Shown here in pieces: positions 21,780 through 30,417 of a stretch of 47,786 nt of DNA. The notes under the pieces were generated by a model, which was given only the letters and a program-made list of their open reading frames with translations, was not told the origin of the DNA and did no database searches. The translations under genes were made by a program, and so were the position numbers. Positions within the stretch are counted from its first letter, which is position 1. Every line of letters begins with the position of its first letter. Where the stretch lies: the NCBI GenBank assembly GCA_013003425.1, contig JABDJB010000081.1, positions 1 to 47,786 on the forward strand. Reading direction: 5' to 3'. Source of the DNA: Gammaproteobacteria bacterium (GTDB taxonomy: Bacteria; Pseudomonadota; Gammaproteobacteria; Steroidobacterales; JABDKV01).

Positions 21780-21992
21780 GCTGCGACAGCATAAGGTGCT
21801 CGTCAGCCTGTTTCTGCCACAACACGAGCAGCCTGCCGGTTTTTCGGGCCATTGCGCCAGGCTGGCCCGGTTGTCATCATGGGATGCAACGGAACTGTCG
21901 CCTGAAGCGTCTATCTATAGCCCTTACAGGGTAAATTTCCCGGTTTGGGGTGAGACGCGGTGATTGCGACTTCAGGCAGAGTCGGGGGCCCG

Positions 21993-24173
21993 ATGAACAG
22001 CGCTTTATCGTCGATGAAGCGAATGATGGATGACTTGCGGCGGCGCAAGGTCTTTCGCGCTGCTGCGGCATACACAGTAACGGCCTGGCTGGTCATTGCT
22101 ATCGCCGATGTTGTCGTGCCGGTTCTGCGTCTGCCGGACTGGACCATGAACCTGGTCATCCTGCTGGCTATCGCCGGTCTCCCGATCGCAGTCGTGCTGT
22201 CCTGGCTGTTTGATTTCTCACCCGACGGGGGGGTCGTGCGCACCACGACGCAGATGCCGTCCGCAGCTGCGTCCGCCGGCCCGGGTAGTTTCGTCATCGC
22301 CGCCCTGACCGGGGCGCTGGTTGTTGTTGCAGGATTCTGGCTATGGCGGCCGTTCAGCCCGGTAGCTGCATCCGACATCAGGTCCATAGCTGTCCTGCCA
22401 TTCGTGGATTTCAGCGAGCAGCACGATACCGGCTATCTCGGTGACGGCCTGGCCGAAGAATTGCTCAACGCCCTGGTTGGCCTGGACGGGCTGCGGGTAG
22501 CAGCGCGGACCTCGTCGTTTGCATTCAAGGGCCTGAACGAAGACGTGCGTTCGATCGGCCAGAAGCTCAATGTCGATACCGTGCTGGAGGGCAGTGTGCG
22601 GCGCTCGGGCGACCGCGTTCGTGTTACCGCGCAGCTGATCAATGTCAGCGATGGCTTTCATTTGTGGTCACAAACCTACGATCGTCAACTGAACGACATA
22701 TTTGCGATCCAGGACGAGATCGCACTGGCGATTGTCGATGCATTGCGAGTCAAGCTGGGTGCCGGCGAAGACCGTCGTGTCGCACGCGCCAGCAGCACGA
22801 GCTTTGCCGCGTATGACCTGTATCTGCTCGGTCGACATCACTGGCACCAGCGCACCCCGGCGTCCCTGCAGCGTGCGGTAGACCTGTTCGAGGAGGCGGC
22901 CGGGCAAGACCCGGAGTTTGCGCTTGCCTACAGCGGGCTGGCCGATGCCTACCTGTTGCTGCGCGACTATGGCGACCTTGATAACAGCGTTGCACAGGCC
23001 AGGGCCGAAGCCGCCATCGCCCGTGCCCTGCAGCTGGATAACGAGCTGGCAGAGCCGTATGCCTCGCTTGGGTTGTTGCGCATGAGTCGCGACGAACTTA
23101 CCGGTGCCGAGCTGGCGTTTCGCAACGCGATCGAACTTGATTCCAGTTATTCGATGGCGCACATGTGGCTTGGCCTGGTACTGGACCGTACCCAGGGGCC
23201 GCTGGCAGCAGTGACGGAGTATCGCGCGGCATATCGCAGCGATCCGCTGCATCCGGTTATCAATGGCAACCTGGCGGGCGCACTGGCGCGTATGGGCGAA
23301 TACGAACAGGCGCGTCGCTACCTGCAGCAATCCGAAGCGGCCAATCCGGATTCGGCAAGCCTCAGAGTGCACCTGTCATGGCTGGAGTCTTACTACGGCC
23401 GGCTGGATGAGGCCGTCAGATGGGCTTTGGGCGTCAACCGTTCACAGCAGGAACTTGCGGAAAAAACTCAGCCGTTGCTGGCAACAAGTTTTGCCACGAT
23501 GGGCGACCTGAACCAGGCAATGACTTATCTCGGCGCGCAGGATCCGGCAACCGAGTCCGCGCGGGCATTCGGGGCACGGGCGCAAGTACTTTTTGCCGGC
23601 GGCGAATATGCCCGGCTCCTGACGCTGGCCAGCTCACGTATTGAGCAGAAACCGGCTGATGATGAAATTGCGGTGACAGAGCGCATATGGTCGGGTATCG
23701 CGAGAATGGCGCAGAGCGACTACGCCGGTGCAATAGTCGATTTTGAAGCTGTGCTGGATTTTGCTGCAAAAAAAGGTCTCGATGCCCCTGTGCACATCGA
23801 TACGCTGGGAATGCTCGCGTTTTCGTATGGCAAGCTGGGCAACACCGTGGAACGCGACAGTCACCTGGCGCTAAGCCAGGAAGTGCTGGAGCGGGAACGG
23901 CAGCGCGGCTGGAACAGCCCGGCGTTCAGGGTCGCCGCAGCAGGCACTTTTGCGCTACAGGGGGATAGCCGTCGAGCGTTGGCGGAGCTTGCGGCGGCAA
24001 TCGATAGCGGGTTTCGTGATTATCACTGGCTAAGTTTTGATCCGCGCTTCGAAAATTTGCGTGATGAATCGCAGTTTCAGCAAAGCATTGCCGGTGTGCG
24101 TAGCGAGCTCGACAGGATGCTGGGACGGTCAACCGAACTGATCAAGGCGACAGTTGCCGCCAGCTTGCGCTAA
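21993..24173 (+). CDS. Membrane-anchored TPR protein with FlgO-like domain
   Basis: A 726-residue protein. The cytoplasmic start (DLRRRKVFRAAAAY) leads to TM helices at about 25-43 and 52-72 and a third at about 101-118. The soluble part begins with a FlgO/TolB-N-like domain (SIAVLPFVDFSEQHDTGYLGDG through LINVSDGFHLWSQTYDRQ, about 130-256), known from the C-terminal half of many TPR-type adenylate-cyclase-like and winged-helix regulators. About ten TPR-like helical pairs follow. No cyclase or HTH domain is present. ATG 21993 is preferred (GGGGG just upstream); in-frame alternatives are GTG 21960 and ATG 22014. The 3' end overlaps the convergent gene at 24170 by 4 bp. Confidence 0.85.
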   Translation: MNSALSSMKRMMDDLRRRKVFRAAAAYTVTAWLVIAIADVVVPVLRLPDWTMNLVILLAIAGLPIAVVLSWLFDFSPDGGVVRTTTQMPSAAASAGPGSFVIAALTGALVVVAGFWLWRPFSPVAASDIRSIAVLPFVDFSEQHDTGYLGDGLAEELLNALVGLDGLRVAARTSSFAFKGLNEDVRSIGQKLNVDTVLEGSVRRSGDRVRVTAQLINVSDGFHLWSQTYDRQLNDIFAIQDEIALAIVDALRVKLGAGEDRRVARASSTSFAAYDLYLLGRHHWHQRTPASLQRAVDLFEEAAGQDPEFALAYSGLADAYLLLRDYGDLDNSVAQARAEAAIARALQLDNELAEPYASLGLLRMSRDELTGAELAFRNAIELDSSYSMAHMWLGLVLDRTQGPLAAVTEYRAAYRSDPLHPVINGNLAGALARMGEYEQARRYLQQSEAANPDSASLRVHLSWLESYYGRLDEAVRWALGVNRSQQELAEKTQPLLATSFATMGDLNQAMTYLGAQDPATESARAFGARAQVLFAGGEYARLLTLASSRIEQKPADDEIAVTERIWSGIARMAQSDYAGAIVDFEAVLDFAAKKGLDAPVHIDTLGMLAFSYGKLGNTVERDSHLALSQEVLERERQRGWNSPAFRVAAAGTFALQGDSRRALAELAAAIDSGFRDYHWLSFDPRFENLRDESQFQQSIAGVRSELDRMLGRSTELIKATVAASLR

Positions 24174-24466
24174 CGCCCGAAGCTGTAACGAAAGCCCACC
24201 GTGCCATCGGCCTCAACGCCGATAAACAGTTCGTGTTTATGCGATTGAATCAGTTGTAGTACCGGCATGGCGCGCTGTTTGCGCAGTCGCTGCCAGAAGT
24301 TGCCATTGGAAAATGCCCGTCTTATTTTTCCAGGTTCTATTTTTTTTCCGGCTGGTTCCGGCTGGGCCAGGACCATGGTGGATGCAGCGGCAGGAGTGGT
24401 CAGTTCGGCAGACAAAGACAGGCCCGGCAGGGCAAGTAATCCGATCGCAACCCACTTATGCATCAT
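24170..24466 (-). CDS. Small secreted protein, unknown
   Basis: A 98-residue protein with a clear signal peptide (KWVAIGLLALPGLSLSA, cleavage near residue 20). The mature part is basic (KKIEPGKIRRAFSNGNFWQRLRK) and ends in a beta-rich segment (HELFIGVEADGTVGFRYSF). No family recognised. It is convergent with the TPR gene, sharing 4 bp, and divergent from the GGDEF-EAL gene. Confidence 0.6.
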   Translation of the reverse strand: MMHKWVAIGLLALPGLSLSAELTTPAAASTMVLAQPEPAGKKIEPGKIRRAFSNGNFWQRLRKQRAMPVLQLIQSHKHELFIGVEADGTVGFRYSFGR

Positions 24467-24501
24467 GTTGACGATGTTATTGCGGTCAGTCGCGGCGGAT
24501 C

Positions 24502-24517
24502 AGTGACATGCGTCACA
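24502..24517. promoter_or_regulatory. CRP-like site, 9 of 10 half-site positions
   Basis: AGTGA-N6-TCACA matches the consensus TGTGA-N6-TCACA at nine of ten positions with correct spacing. It lies 36 bp upstream of the small secreted gene's ATG and about 280 bp upstream of the GGDEF-EAL gene, so the secreted-protein gene is the nearer target. Confidence 0.4.
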
Positions 24518-24673
24518 GGATGAATTTGACAGAATACGTTGCATGGCGCATCGATCGGCGCAGAGTCAAGCCTGGCCGGCGCAATAGACCTGAAGTTGCT
24601 CAAATTATCGCGTCTAACCGCCTGTGCCGCATTGGGTTACAACTTATGTCACACGAGTAAAATCCAGTGAAAG

Positions 24674-24692
24674 TGTGGCTGTGATCACAGCC
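24674..24692. promoter_or_regulatory. Perfect 16-bp palindrome overlapping a CRP-like site
   Basis: GGCTGTGATCACAGCC at 24677-24692 is a perfect palindrome without spacer. The overlapping TGTGG-N6-TCACA (24674-24689) also matches a CRP site at nine of ten positions. It lies about 100 bp upstream of the GGDEF-EAL GTG start, a plausible operator position. The spacer-free palindrome may instead be the site of another dimeric regulator. Confidence 0.45.
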
Positions 24693-24792
24693 GAAAAAGC
24701 CCCAAGCCTCTAATCTCACGCGATACCGATAAAGCGCCGGGGCTCGAGGCCTGCCGGCGCCTGGTGAAATTGCGCGAGGTAACAGGAAAGTC

Positions 24793-27162
24793 GTGAGTCG
24801 CGGGTTCTACAGCTACAGCCTTGTAACCCTGATTGCCATTACCGTGGTTACGGTAGGGCTAACGGTAGCGCTTGCCATATTTTCAGCGCGCAGTACCGCT
24901 CTGGAAATGACCGATAACAGGCTCGCCAGTGCACACGAAATGACTCGAGCACTGCTGGCCGTGCGTAACGACCTGCTGCGCGAGACCGCGCTGAGTCTGT
25001 CACTGGACCCGCGTGTGGCCAATGCGCTGCGCTCGTCCGATCCTGCGCAGATTGGCGGTGTGCTGGCCCTGCATGGCAATGCCATGGTGCAGGCGATCAT
25101 TCTCTTTGTGAATGAAGATGGTTCCGTTCGTGCTCACACTGGTCCGCGCGGCGTCGCCCGGCAACTGGATCCGCAGTTGTTGTATGCAACTGACACGGCA
25201 AACTTTCTGTCGCTCGGAGAACAGGTACACCAGGTTTCCTTTGCACCATTGCGTGCAAACAGGGACAGCTCCTGGGTTGGAGTCGCTGTTCCGCTGGATC
25301 GGGAATTTCTTGGTCGGGTGCGAAGTACAACCGGCGTCGACATAGCAATTGGCCTCTCCGGGTCGAGCGTCGCGACCTCGACGGTCCTTGGTGAGAAACT
25401 GCCATCGGACCGGAAGCTGAACGTGGTCCTTGACCAGCAAGGCGGTAGTCTCACCCTGGCTTATTCATTGCCGACGCAGGAGGCGCTTAGGGAATTCAGG
25501 GGATTTGCCTCCCGTCTGGCCGCGATAGGTTTTGCAGTGAGTGCGCTGGCAATCTTTTTCGGCGCGCTGGTGCTTGGCGGAATCGCCAGCCGCCTGGTAA
25601 CCCGACCGGTGCGGATGCTGCGTGATGGCGTCGAGCGGGTGCGCAAGGGTGTTTATGGCGAGCCCGTCACGATTGCCGGCGATGATGGGCTGGCGCGAAT
25701 GGCACGGGCATTCAACGAGATGCAGGCTGAGATCGCCGAGCGTGAGTCAAGGATCGTCCACCACGCCGAGTACGATTCCCTGACCGGACTTACCAATCGA
25801 ACCGTCGTTGCCGACCGCCTGAAGGCGTTGCTGGGCCGTACATCGCGTAACGGCTCGACTGCGGCGGCAATGGTGATCGACATCGAGCGCTTCGGCGACA
25901 TCAACGGCAACCTCGGCAACGAGATCGGCGATGCGGTTCTGCAGGAAGTCGCACGCCGGCTTGCCAGCAATACGCGTGCAACCGACCTGCTGGCCAGGGT
26001 TGGTGGTGATGAATTCCTGATTGTCGTCGAAGACATGGAAGAGCGACTGGCTGTTCATATTTCGCAATTCCTGGCGGAAACGCTGGAGAAGCCCATTGAA
26101 GTGAAGGGTCGTGCGGTCAACCTGCGGGTTCACATCGGTACGGCAATGTATCCGCATCACAGCGATTCACCGGAGGGGCTGCGGCGACTGTCCAACGTGG
26201 CCCTGGTCACGGCAAAGGAGACTGCCCAGCGGGTCGTCATGTACGAGCCGGGTCAGGATGAGCGCCACCTGCGTGAGCTGGCAGTGCTCAATGACCTCGA
26301 TGAAGCCATAAAAAATGGCGACCTGTTCCTCAAGTACCAGCCGAAAATCGAAATGAAGACGCGTAACGTTGATTCGGTGGAAGCACTGGTGCGCTGGCAG
26401 CACCCGCAGCTGGGATTGATACCACCCGATGAGTTTATCGGCCTGCTGGAAGAGAACAACAAGATTCACAAGCTGACCGACTGGGTCCTGAAGACAGCAG
26501 TCGCGCAGGTACGCGACTGGACTGGCAAGGGTTTCGATTTAAGCGTCGCTGTGAACATATCAGCCAATGACCTGCTCGACCTCGGCCTGTCACAGCGGAT
26601 CGGCAACCTGTTGCATCATTATCTTGTAGATCCCAAACGTCTCGTCGTCGAAGTGACCGAGAGCGCCGTCATGCAGGATCCGGAGCAGGCCAGTCGCGTG
26701 CTGCAGACCCTGCGGGAGCTGGGCATCAAGGTCTCGATTGATGATTTCGGTACCGGTCAGACCTCGCTGTCATTGCTGAAGAAGCTGCCGCTCAACGAAC
26801 TCAAGATCGACCAGTCGTTTGTACGAAACCTGCGAGCCGATTCGGGCGACGGCATCATCATCAAGTCGACCGTCGATCTCGGGCACAATATGGGCTTGCT
26901 GGTGGTCGCTGAAGGCGTCGAGAATACTTACGCCTGGAACCTGCTGAAGTCCTATGGCTGCGATTCGGTGCAGGGCTACCTCATTGCCAAGCCCCTGAGC
27001 AGCATCGAACTGGAGGCCTGGTACCTGAAGTTACAGGCCAGGAACAGCAGCAAGCTGGACCTGGCCTTTGTCGACAGCCAGGCGGCCGAACAGCCTTCCA
27101 GCAAGCCCGAACCTCAGCCGCGGCCAGAGACCGATATCCTCAGCGAAATCCTCGGCGGTTAG
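24793..27162 (+). CDS. Membrane GGDEF-EAL protein (c-di-GMP synthesis/hydrolysis)
   Basis: A 789-residue sensor. TM1 is at about 8-31, a periplasmic domain at about 35-235, TM2 at about 242-265 and HAMP at about 266-318. The GGDEF domain (about 325-485) has an intact GGDEF (404-408) and a preceding RxxD inhibitory site (395-398); the upstream metal-site region reads DINGNLGNEIGD, where the usual ND...GH pair is changed. The EAL domain (about 505-750) keeps all catalytic motifs: EALVRW (530), NIS (588), EVTES (620), DDFGTG (650), LKID (670), AEGVE (706) and QGYL (727). Phosphodiesterase activity is therefore likely; cyclase activity is possible. The signal sensed is unknown. GTG start. Confidence 0.95.
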   Translation: MSRGFYSYSLVTLIAITVVTVGLTVALAIFSARSTALEMTDNRLASAHEMTRALLAVRNDLLRETALSLSLDPRVANALRSSDPAQIGGVLALHGNAMVQAIILFVNEDGSVRAHTGPRGVARQLDPQLLYATDTANFLSLGEQVHQVSFAPLRANRDSSWVGVAVPLDREFLGRVRSTTGVDIAIGLSGSSVATSTVLGEKLPSDRKLNVVLDQQGGSLTLAYSLPTQEALREFRGFASRLAAIGFAVSALAIFFGALVLGGIASRLVTRPVRMLRDGVERVRKGVYGEPVTIAGDDGLARMARAFNEMQAEIAERESRIVHHAEYDSLTGLTNRTVVADRLKALLGRTSRNGSTAAAMVIDIERFGDINGNLGNEIGDAVLQEVARRLASNTRATDLLARVGGDEFLIVVEDMEERLAVHISQFLAETLEKPIEVKGRAVNLRVHIGTAMYPHHSDSPEGLRRLSNVALVTAKETAQRVVMYEPGQDERHLRELAVLNDLDEAIKNGDLFLKYQPKIEMKTRNVDSVEALVRWQHPQLGLIPPDEFIGLLEENNKIHKLTDWVLKTAVAQVRDWTGKGFDLSVAVNISANDLLDLGLSQRIGNLLHHYLVDPKRLVVEVTESAVMQDPEQASRVLQTLRELGIKVSIDDFGTGQTSLSLLKKLPLNELKIDQSFVRNLRADSGDGIIIKSTVDLGHNMGLLVVAEGVENTYAWNLLKSYGCDSVQGYLIAKPLSSIELEAWYLKLQARNSSKLDLAFVDSQAAEQPSSKPEPQPRPETDILSEILGG

Positions 27163-27225
27163 TCGCGCCCCTTTCCGGGGCTGAACTCTATTACAATGAG
27201 CCCGCATCCGGTGGATTGGGCAACG

Positions 27226-28320
27226 ATGAATCGTATTTCCGAATGGTTTCGCAGGAACCTCGCCGACCAGCAGGTGGTGCTGCTGGTTGCAGTCCTTGCC
27301 GCTGTATCTCTGGCAATTTACGTTACCGGCAGGATGCTGGCCCCGGTATTCGCTGCGCTGGTGATCGCCTACCTGCTGCAGGGTATCGTGATTCGTCTCG
27401 AGCGCGTCGGGACCCCGCACCTGGTGGCAGTGATTTGTACATTTGCGATTTTCCTGACAGTGCTGCTGTTCCTCATAATCGGTCTGCTGCCGCTGCTGAT
27501 TAACCAGCTCAAGCAATTGTTCCAGCAGGCGCCGCAAATGCTGAACGAAGCCCAGAAAGCTCTGATAAAGCTGCAGTCTGAATACCCTACCGTCATTTCC
27601 GAGGAGCAGGTGCGCGATGTCATCTCGAATGTCGGGGGTGAAGTTGTCGGTTATGCCCGCGGTTTGCTGTCCTACTCGGTTGCGTCCGTTGTGGGACTGA
27701 TCACTGTTGTCGTTTACGTGATACTTGTGCCGTTCATGGTCTTCTTCCTGATACGTGACAAGGATAAGTTGATTGGATGGTTCAGTCGTTTTCTGCCGCA
27801 GGATCGCCAGCTGACGGCCCAGGTCTGGCGCGAAGTAGATGACCAGATAGGTAATTACATTCGCGGCAAGGTGTGGGAGATATTTATCGTCGGCGGCTCG
27901 AGCTACGGCGTATACACCGTGCTTGACCTCGATTACGCGCTGCTGCTGGCTTTCCTGACCGGAACCTCGGTGATCATCCCCTATGTCGGCGCTGCTGTTG
28001 TCACTTTCCCGGTAGCGCTGGTTGCCTTTTTCCAGTTCGGTCTGGATGCGGGTTTCTACTATGCGCTTATTGCCTACGGCATCATCCAGGCGCTTGACGG
28101 GAATGTCCTGGCACCGTTGCTGTTCAGCGAGGCGGTCGACCTGCATCCGGTTGCCATAATCGTGGCAATATTCTTTTTTGGTGGCCTGTGGGGTTTCTGG
28201 GGCGTGTTCTTCGCTATACCGCTGGCCACCGTGATCCAGGCGGTACTGCGCGCATGGCCTGCGGCATCCCGGGGTGGCGAGCCGGCGCCTGCCGCGGCGG
28301 CCGGCGAAAGCCCGTCCTGA
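27226..28320 (+). CDS. AI-2E family transporter (PerM-like)
   Basis: A 364-residue membrane protein with about eight hydrophobic segments and the family features YLLQGIVIRLERVG, LPLLINQLKQLFQQAPQML (amphipathic loop), LVPFMVFFLIRDKDKL, LTGTSVIIPYVGAAVVTFPV and IIQALDGNVLAPLLFSE. Family members include the autoinducer-2 exporter TqsA and sodium/proton antiporters; the substrate here cannot be stated. The ATG at 27226 (MNRISEWFRR) fits family N-termini; an in-frame ATG at 27196 adds ten residues and has no clear SD. It lies 63 bp after the GGDEF-EAL gene, with only a weak GC hairpin between, so cotranscription is possible. Confidence 0.92.
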   Translation: MNRISEWFRRNLADQQVVLLVAVLAAVSLAIYVTGRMLAPVFAALVIAYLLQGIVIRLERVGTPHLVAVICTFAIFLTVLLFLIIGLLPLLINQLKQLFQQAPQMLNEAQKALIKLQSEYPTVISEEQVRDVISNVGGEVVGYARGLLSYSVASVVGLITVVVYVILVPFMVFFLIRDKDKLIGWFSRFLPQDRQLTAQVWREVDDQIGNYIRGKVWEIFIVGGSSYGVYTVLDLDYALLLAFLTGTSVIIPYVGAAVVTFPVALVAFFQFGLDAGFYYALIAYGIIQALDGNVLAPLLFSEAVDLHPVAIIVAIFFFGGLWGFWGVFFAIPLATVIQAVLRAWPAASRGGEPAPAAAAGESPS

Positions 28321-28399
28321 CTGTAATTCACGCCGAAAAGACCCTATAGTGGGTCAAATAATTCCAAAAATGGCAGCAGGGTCCTGCCGCAGTGATCAG

Positions 28400-29233
28400 A
28401 TGGCCGATACCAGAACCGCAATAATAAAGGCGTGTCGCAAGCTGCTGAGGCCGGTTGTGCGCATACTGCTGCGCAGCGGCCTGACCTTCCCACAATTCTC
28501 CAAGCTGGCCAAAGCCACCTACGTCGCGGTAGCCAGCGATGAGTTTGGTATTCGTGGCCGGACCACCAACGTGTCCAGGGTAGCCCTGCTGACCGGGCTG
28601 TCGCGGCGCGACGTGCGGCGCCAGCGCGAGTTACTGCAGGAGCTGGGTACGCCCGGTGCTGACAAGGCCAGCAACATCGCGCGCGTGCTGCATGGCTGGT
28701 ATACGGACGCGCAGTTTCTCGACGATGGCGAGCCCGCCGTGCTCCAGCTGAACGGTGAACGAAGTTTTGACAGTCTCTACCAGCAATATGGGGGCGGCGA
28801 CGTGCCGTGTTCCACGGCGTTGAAGGAGCTGCTCAACAGTGGATCTGTAGAGCAGCTCGATGGCGGCCGCGTGCGTGCCCTGAGCCGAACATTTGTACCG
28901 GTCAGAAGCAACCCGGTAGCAGTCGAGCGAGCAGGAGAGGTACTCGCTGATCTGGGTAACACAGTGGCAGAGAATCTCTACAGCGATAGTGATCTCACTT
29001 TGTTCGAAGGCAGGGCGACAAGCCGGCGCATCCCGGATGAGCAGCTGTTCGAGTTCCGCGAATTTTTGGAAGCGGAAGGACAGCGTTTTCTTGAACGGGT
29101 GGATGATTGGCTGACAGCACGCGAAAACCCCGCGCACCGGTCCGATGTCCGGCTGGGAGTAGGGCTTTATCAGATTCAGGTTGCACAAGACAAACCAGAT
29201 AACAACGACAGAGGTCCTGACGATGAAAACTAG
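28400..29233 (+). CDS. DUF6502 family protein
   Basis: A 277-residue soluble protein. The start MADTRTAIIKACRKLLRPVV at 28400 is chosen over upstream in-frame codons, which would run back into the AI-2E gene. The N-terminal half (LRSGLTFPQFSKLAKATYVA, then VALLTGLSRRDVRRQRELL) looks like a winged-helix or HTH region and matches the DUF6502 pattern; the C-terminal half is helical. The function is unknown; a DNA-binding role is inference. Its 3' end overlaps the DUF5666 gene by 11 bp, a pairing I recall as recurring in Gammaproteobacteria. Confidence 0.8.
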   Translation: MADTRTAIIKACRKLLRPVVRILLRSGLTFPQFSKLAKATYVAVASDEFGIRGRTTNVSRVALLTGLSRRDVRRQRELLQELGTPGADKASNIARVLHGWYTDAQFLDDGEPAVLQLNGERSFDSLYQQYGGGDVPCSTALKELLNSGSVEQLDGGRVRALSRTFVPVRSNPVAVERAGEVLADLGNTVAENLYSDSDLTLFEGRATSRRIPDEQLFEFREFLEAEGQRFLERVDDWLTARENPAHRSDVRLGVGLYQIQVAQDKPDNNDRGPDDEN

Positions 29234-30209
29234 ATTTGCGTTCGCAGTAACGGGCTGCCTGATTGCTGCCCTTGCATCGGGCGAGATTGATCGTGGTGGC
29301 ATTACTCGCGGCGTACTGCAGTCTCAGATGACCATTGCGGGAATAGTCTTCAATGCAGACAGTGCCGCTGTCACCCGCAATGGCACTGCCGTTGCGCTGG
29401 AGCGGCTGCAACGAGGGCAGGTCCTTGAGGTCCACGGCCTGCTGGATCCGGCAGCCGAAAACGGGCTGGCCGCAAGCATCCACTATGACGCCGCCCTGAT
29501 CGGTCCGGTGCAGCAGGTTACACCCGGTGAGATTACCGTCCTGGGTCAGCGGGTGCTGCTTTCGGCCGATACGGTGCTGGCCGATGGCCTCGTGCCACAT
29601 CGCCTCCTGCCGGGGGCAACGGTAGAGGTCAGCGGGTTTCACGCTGCGGGCGGTTCAGCCATATACGCGACCTGGATCGGCGAGGGCCACGATGCGACTC
29701 GCGTCAGCGGATTGCTGGACGGGCTTGATGACGTAACCGGCGAGTTTTCGATCAATGGCCTGACTGGTGTGGTACCGGCGGATCTGCGGGCAACGTTGGG
29801 CGATGCTGGCTGGGTGCGACTGAGCGGGGATTTGTTCGATGGCCGGTTCTACGTCAGTTCGGCCGAGGCAGTGTTGGCACCGGCAGCGGGCGGCCAAATG
29901 GTCGTCTTCGAGGGCGCCGTCACGGCGGCAGGCCCTGATTCGTTTCATATCGGCGAAGCGGTGTTTGAAGTCGATGCATTCACTCGCCTGACTGGCGCGG
30001 CATTTGTGGCTGCGGGCGACCTCGTTGTGGTAACCGGCGCAGGCCGTCCCGATGGGTCAGTGCTGGCGTACGATATTTTCATTAATAACAGCGTGATAGC
30101 CTCTGAACCTCACACTGATTCCAGTGATGATGATGACGTCGATGACGACGACAGCGGTGATGACGACGACGATGGGGATGACGACGACGATGGGGATGAC
30201 GATGACTAG
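29223..30209 (+). CDS. DUF5666-type secreted protein with Asp-rich tail
   Basis: A 328-residue exported protein. ATG 29223, with GAGGT upstream, gives a signal peptide (KTRFAFAVTGCLIAALASG). The mature part consists of several tandem small beta domains of the DUF5666 type (LERLQRGQVLEVHGLLDP; LLPGATVEVSGFHA; DLVVVTGAGRPDGSVLAYDI). The last 30 residues are almost wholly Asp with a few Gly and Ser, encoded in part by an 18-bp tandem repeat. Such a tail could bind calcium, which is inference. Cotranscribed with the DUF6502 gene. Confidence 0.82.
   Translation: MKTRFAFAVTGCLIAALASGEIDRGGITRGVLQSQMTIAGIVFNADSAAVTRNGTAVALERLQRGQVLEVHGLLDPAAENGLAASIHYDAALIGPVQQVTPGEITVLGQRVLLSADTVLADGLVPHRLLPGATVEVSGFHAAGGSAIYATWIGEGHDATRVSGLLDGLDDVTGEFSINGLTGVVPADLRATLGDAGWVRLSGDLFDGRFYVSSAEAVLAPAAGGQMVVFEGAVTAAGPDSFHIGEAVFEVDAFTRLTGAAFVAAGDLVVVTGAGRPDGSVLAYDIFINNSVIASEPHTDSSDDDDVDDDDSGDDDDDGDDDDDGDDDD
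30159..30206 (+). repeat. 18-bp tandem repeat coding the Asp-rich tail
   Basis: Two exact copies of GATGACGACGACGATGGG (30159-30176 and 30177-30194) and a partial third copy, encoding Asp-Asp-Asp-Asp-Asp-Gly units at the end of the DUF5666 protein. The unit length is a multiple of three, so copy-number change would lengthen or shorten the tail without a frameshift. Confidence 0.85.
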
Positions 30210-30240
30210 GGTGCCGGAGCAGGCCTGAAGCAAATATCGC

Positions 30241-30272
30241 TTGACATCGCTGCATTTGAGACAAAAGATACC
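30241..30272 (+). promoter_or_regulatory. Candidate promoter for a structured RNA
   Basis: A perfect -35 TTGACA (30241-30246) is followed, after a 17-20 bp spacer, by AT-rich AAAGATACC, a weak -10 match. It lies in the gap between two convergent genes, where no mRNA promoter is expected on this strand, and directly upstream of the hairpins at 30288-30411. Confidence 0.35.
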
Positions 30273-30274
30273 AG

Positions 30275-30411
30275 CGAGTGTTGAGATGTTGCAGTTCGCT
30301 GCAGCACGCTTCTGCCACCGTCGCGGCACCGCTCCCGCCGTATAGTGAGCGAACCCAGCACTCGCCCCGATGCGGACCTTGGTGTTCGGCGGTTGGCAGA
30401 AGCTTTTTTTT
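30275..30411 (+). ncRNA. Candidate structured small RNA or long-stem terminator
   Basis: After the TTGACA promoter candidate comes a hairpin with a UUCG tetraloop (GTTGCAG/CTGCAGC-like, 30288-30305). Next is a perfect 10-bp closing stem, GCTTCTGCCA (30308-30317) with TGGCAGAAGC (30394-30403), enclosing 76 bases that can themselves pair (CGCTC with GAGCG, CACC with GGTG). Eight T residues follow at once (30404-30411). The layout fits a stable RNA of about 100-135 bases ending at an intrinsic terminator. It lacks the GGAA tetraloop of SRP RNA. It may instead be only an elaborate terminator of the DUF5666 operon. Confidence 0.35.
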
Positions 30412-30417
30412 GGCGCG

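Larger units (their letters stand above)
24467..24792 (+). other. 326-bp divergent intergenic region with CRP-like sites
   Basis: No coding potential seen. It separates the divergent genes at 24466 (minus) and 24793 (plus) and must hold both promoters. It contains two CRP-like sites and a 16-bp perfect palindrome, annotated separately. I could not pick a convincing -35/-10 pair by eye. Confidence 0.6.

Noticed and set aside
24677-24692. The 16-bp palindrome as a LexA (SOS) box
   Set aside because: LexA boxes need CTG-N10-CAG; here CTG and CAG are only six bases apart.
27167-27181. GCCCC/GGGGC hairpin between the GGDEF-EAL and AI-2E genes as a terminator
   Set aside because: Only five base pairs and no T run on the plus strand.
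30308-30403. The closed-stem RNA as the SRP (4.5S) RNA
   Set aside because: Neither strand shows the conserved GGAA tetraloop or the GGTCAGGTCCGG-like core, so only a generic structured RNA is claimed.
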